This document shows, in pieces, positions 63,670 through 64,000 of a DNA stretch of 64,000 nt; position 1 is the stretch's first letter; the number at the start of each line of letters is the position of its first letter. The notes under the pieces were generated by a model. It was given only the letters and a program-made list of their open reading frames with translations. It did no database searches and was not told the DNA's origin. A program made the position numbers and the translations under genes. The stretch comes from an uncultured Granulosicoccus sp. (GTDB lineage: Bacteria; Pseudomonadota; Gammaproteobacteria; Granulosicoccales; Granulosicoccaceae), in assembly GCA_947499955.1 (NCBI GenBank), contig CANMQI010000013.1:1-64000 (forward strand), written 5' to 3'.

Positions 63670-64000
63670 GTGAAGGAAATCGAACTAGAGAACATCAAAC
63701 GGTGGATTACCGCCGGCAACAACAAGATGTCTCACCCTGTTTCGATCAATACGATCTGCCCGGGATGCCACATGAACGTCGCCTTTGCCACCCGACGCCG
63801 TCACTACGACCCGCAGCGGGACACGCTGGCATTCTCCTCGGAGTGCCCTGCCTGCAACCTGGTCACACATTTCTGGATGACCCACATGACTTCCATGACG
63901 GACGACAGTCAGGACGTGCCGACCTCGCTGTACATGCTGCCGGCAGCCGAATCCCGTCTCAACCTGTCTGCAATCAGCGAGCTGCTGCCGGACAACGCTC
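63670..64000 (+). CDS. Partial gene: zinc-ribbon protein of unknown function (cut by the window end)
   Basis: An open frame runs from a GTG at 63670 (or ATG at 63727) to the end of the window without a stop, 110 codons. Two CxxC pairs, CPGC and CPAC, 34 residues apart, suggest a zinc ribbon around the sequence ATRRRHYDPQRDTLAFSSE. The following part, THFWMTH and SLYMLPAAESRLNL, does not match a family I know with certainty; DUF4145-type proteins have a similar order. The start is uncertain because neither codon has a strong ribosome site. It is divergent from the dcw operon. Confidence 0.65.
   Translation, partial: MKEIELENIKRWITAGNNKMSHPVSINTICPGCHMNVAFATRRRHYDPQRDTLAFSSECPACNLVTHFWMTHMTSMTDDSQDVPTSLYMLPAAESRLNLSAISELLPDNA

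Overview
The window is a chromosomal segment of a Gram-negative gammaproteobacterium. The evidence is the rluD-pgeF(yfiH)-clpB block divergent from bamD, the mraZ-to-secA division and wall cluster, LpxC lipid A synthesis, a DciA helicase loader, PilS/PilR-controlled type IV pili, glutathione-dependent enzymes, and a tRNA with encoded CCA. The genus cannot be fixed from sequence alone. The gene order would suit a large-genome marine lineage such as Granulosicoccus or its relatives, but that is an inference.

Layout. 1-300: a tRNA-Ala(GGC) with its own promoter and a perfect 77-bp direct repeat that includes the tRNA 3' end. 0.4-12.5 kb: accessory metabolism, with a secreted FN3/SASA-type esterase, a CBS protein, GloB, an inositol-monophosphatase-like enzyme, YtoQ, two TauE/SafE permeases, a glutathionyl-hydroquinone reductase, an SDR, gltX and a PP2C phosphatase. 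12.6-22.3 kb: an envelope region with a lipoprotein, a DUF4331 protein, an ECF sigma/anti-sigma pair co-transcribed with a DUF4198 protein and a HupE/UreJ-type membrane protein, and a large duplicated propeller-like lipoprotein. 22.4-28 kb: clpB, pgeF, rluD, bamD. 28-37 kb: a type IV pilus locus (pilS, pilR, two pilins, pilB, pilC, pilD) with a clear sigma-54 promoter before the first pilin. 37-44.9 kb: coaE, mutT, argJ, secA, an M23 peptidase and dciA. 45-63.2 kb: a complete, tightly overlapping dcw operon read from mraZ (63.15 kb) to ftsZ and lpxC on the minus strand, with a strong sigma-70 promoter and MraZ-box-like repeats upstream. The right edge cuts a zinc-ribbon protein gene.

How the genes work together. 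The dcw operon makes lipid II (MurC-F, Ddl, MraY, MurG) and builds the divisome (FtsL, I, W, Q, A, Z), followed by lipid A (LpxC) and protein export (SecA). PilS/PilR and RpoN switch on pilin, and PilD, PilB and PilC process and assemble it. The least ordinary part is 13.6-19.2 kb. There an ECF sigma factor appears to control envelope proteins whose predicted mature N-termini begin with histidine, which suggests metal handling at the cell surface. This is my best candidate for a poorly described system, but its function is inferred. Other points of note are an apparent AUU start codon for rluD, an inverted repeat next to the clpB ribosome-binding site, and two divergent genes (dciA and the M23 peptidase) whose start codons overlap.
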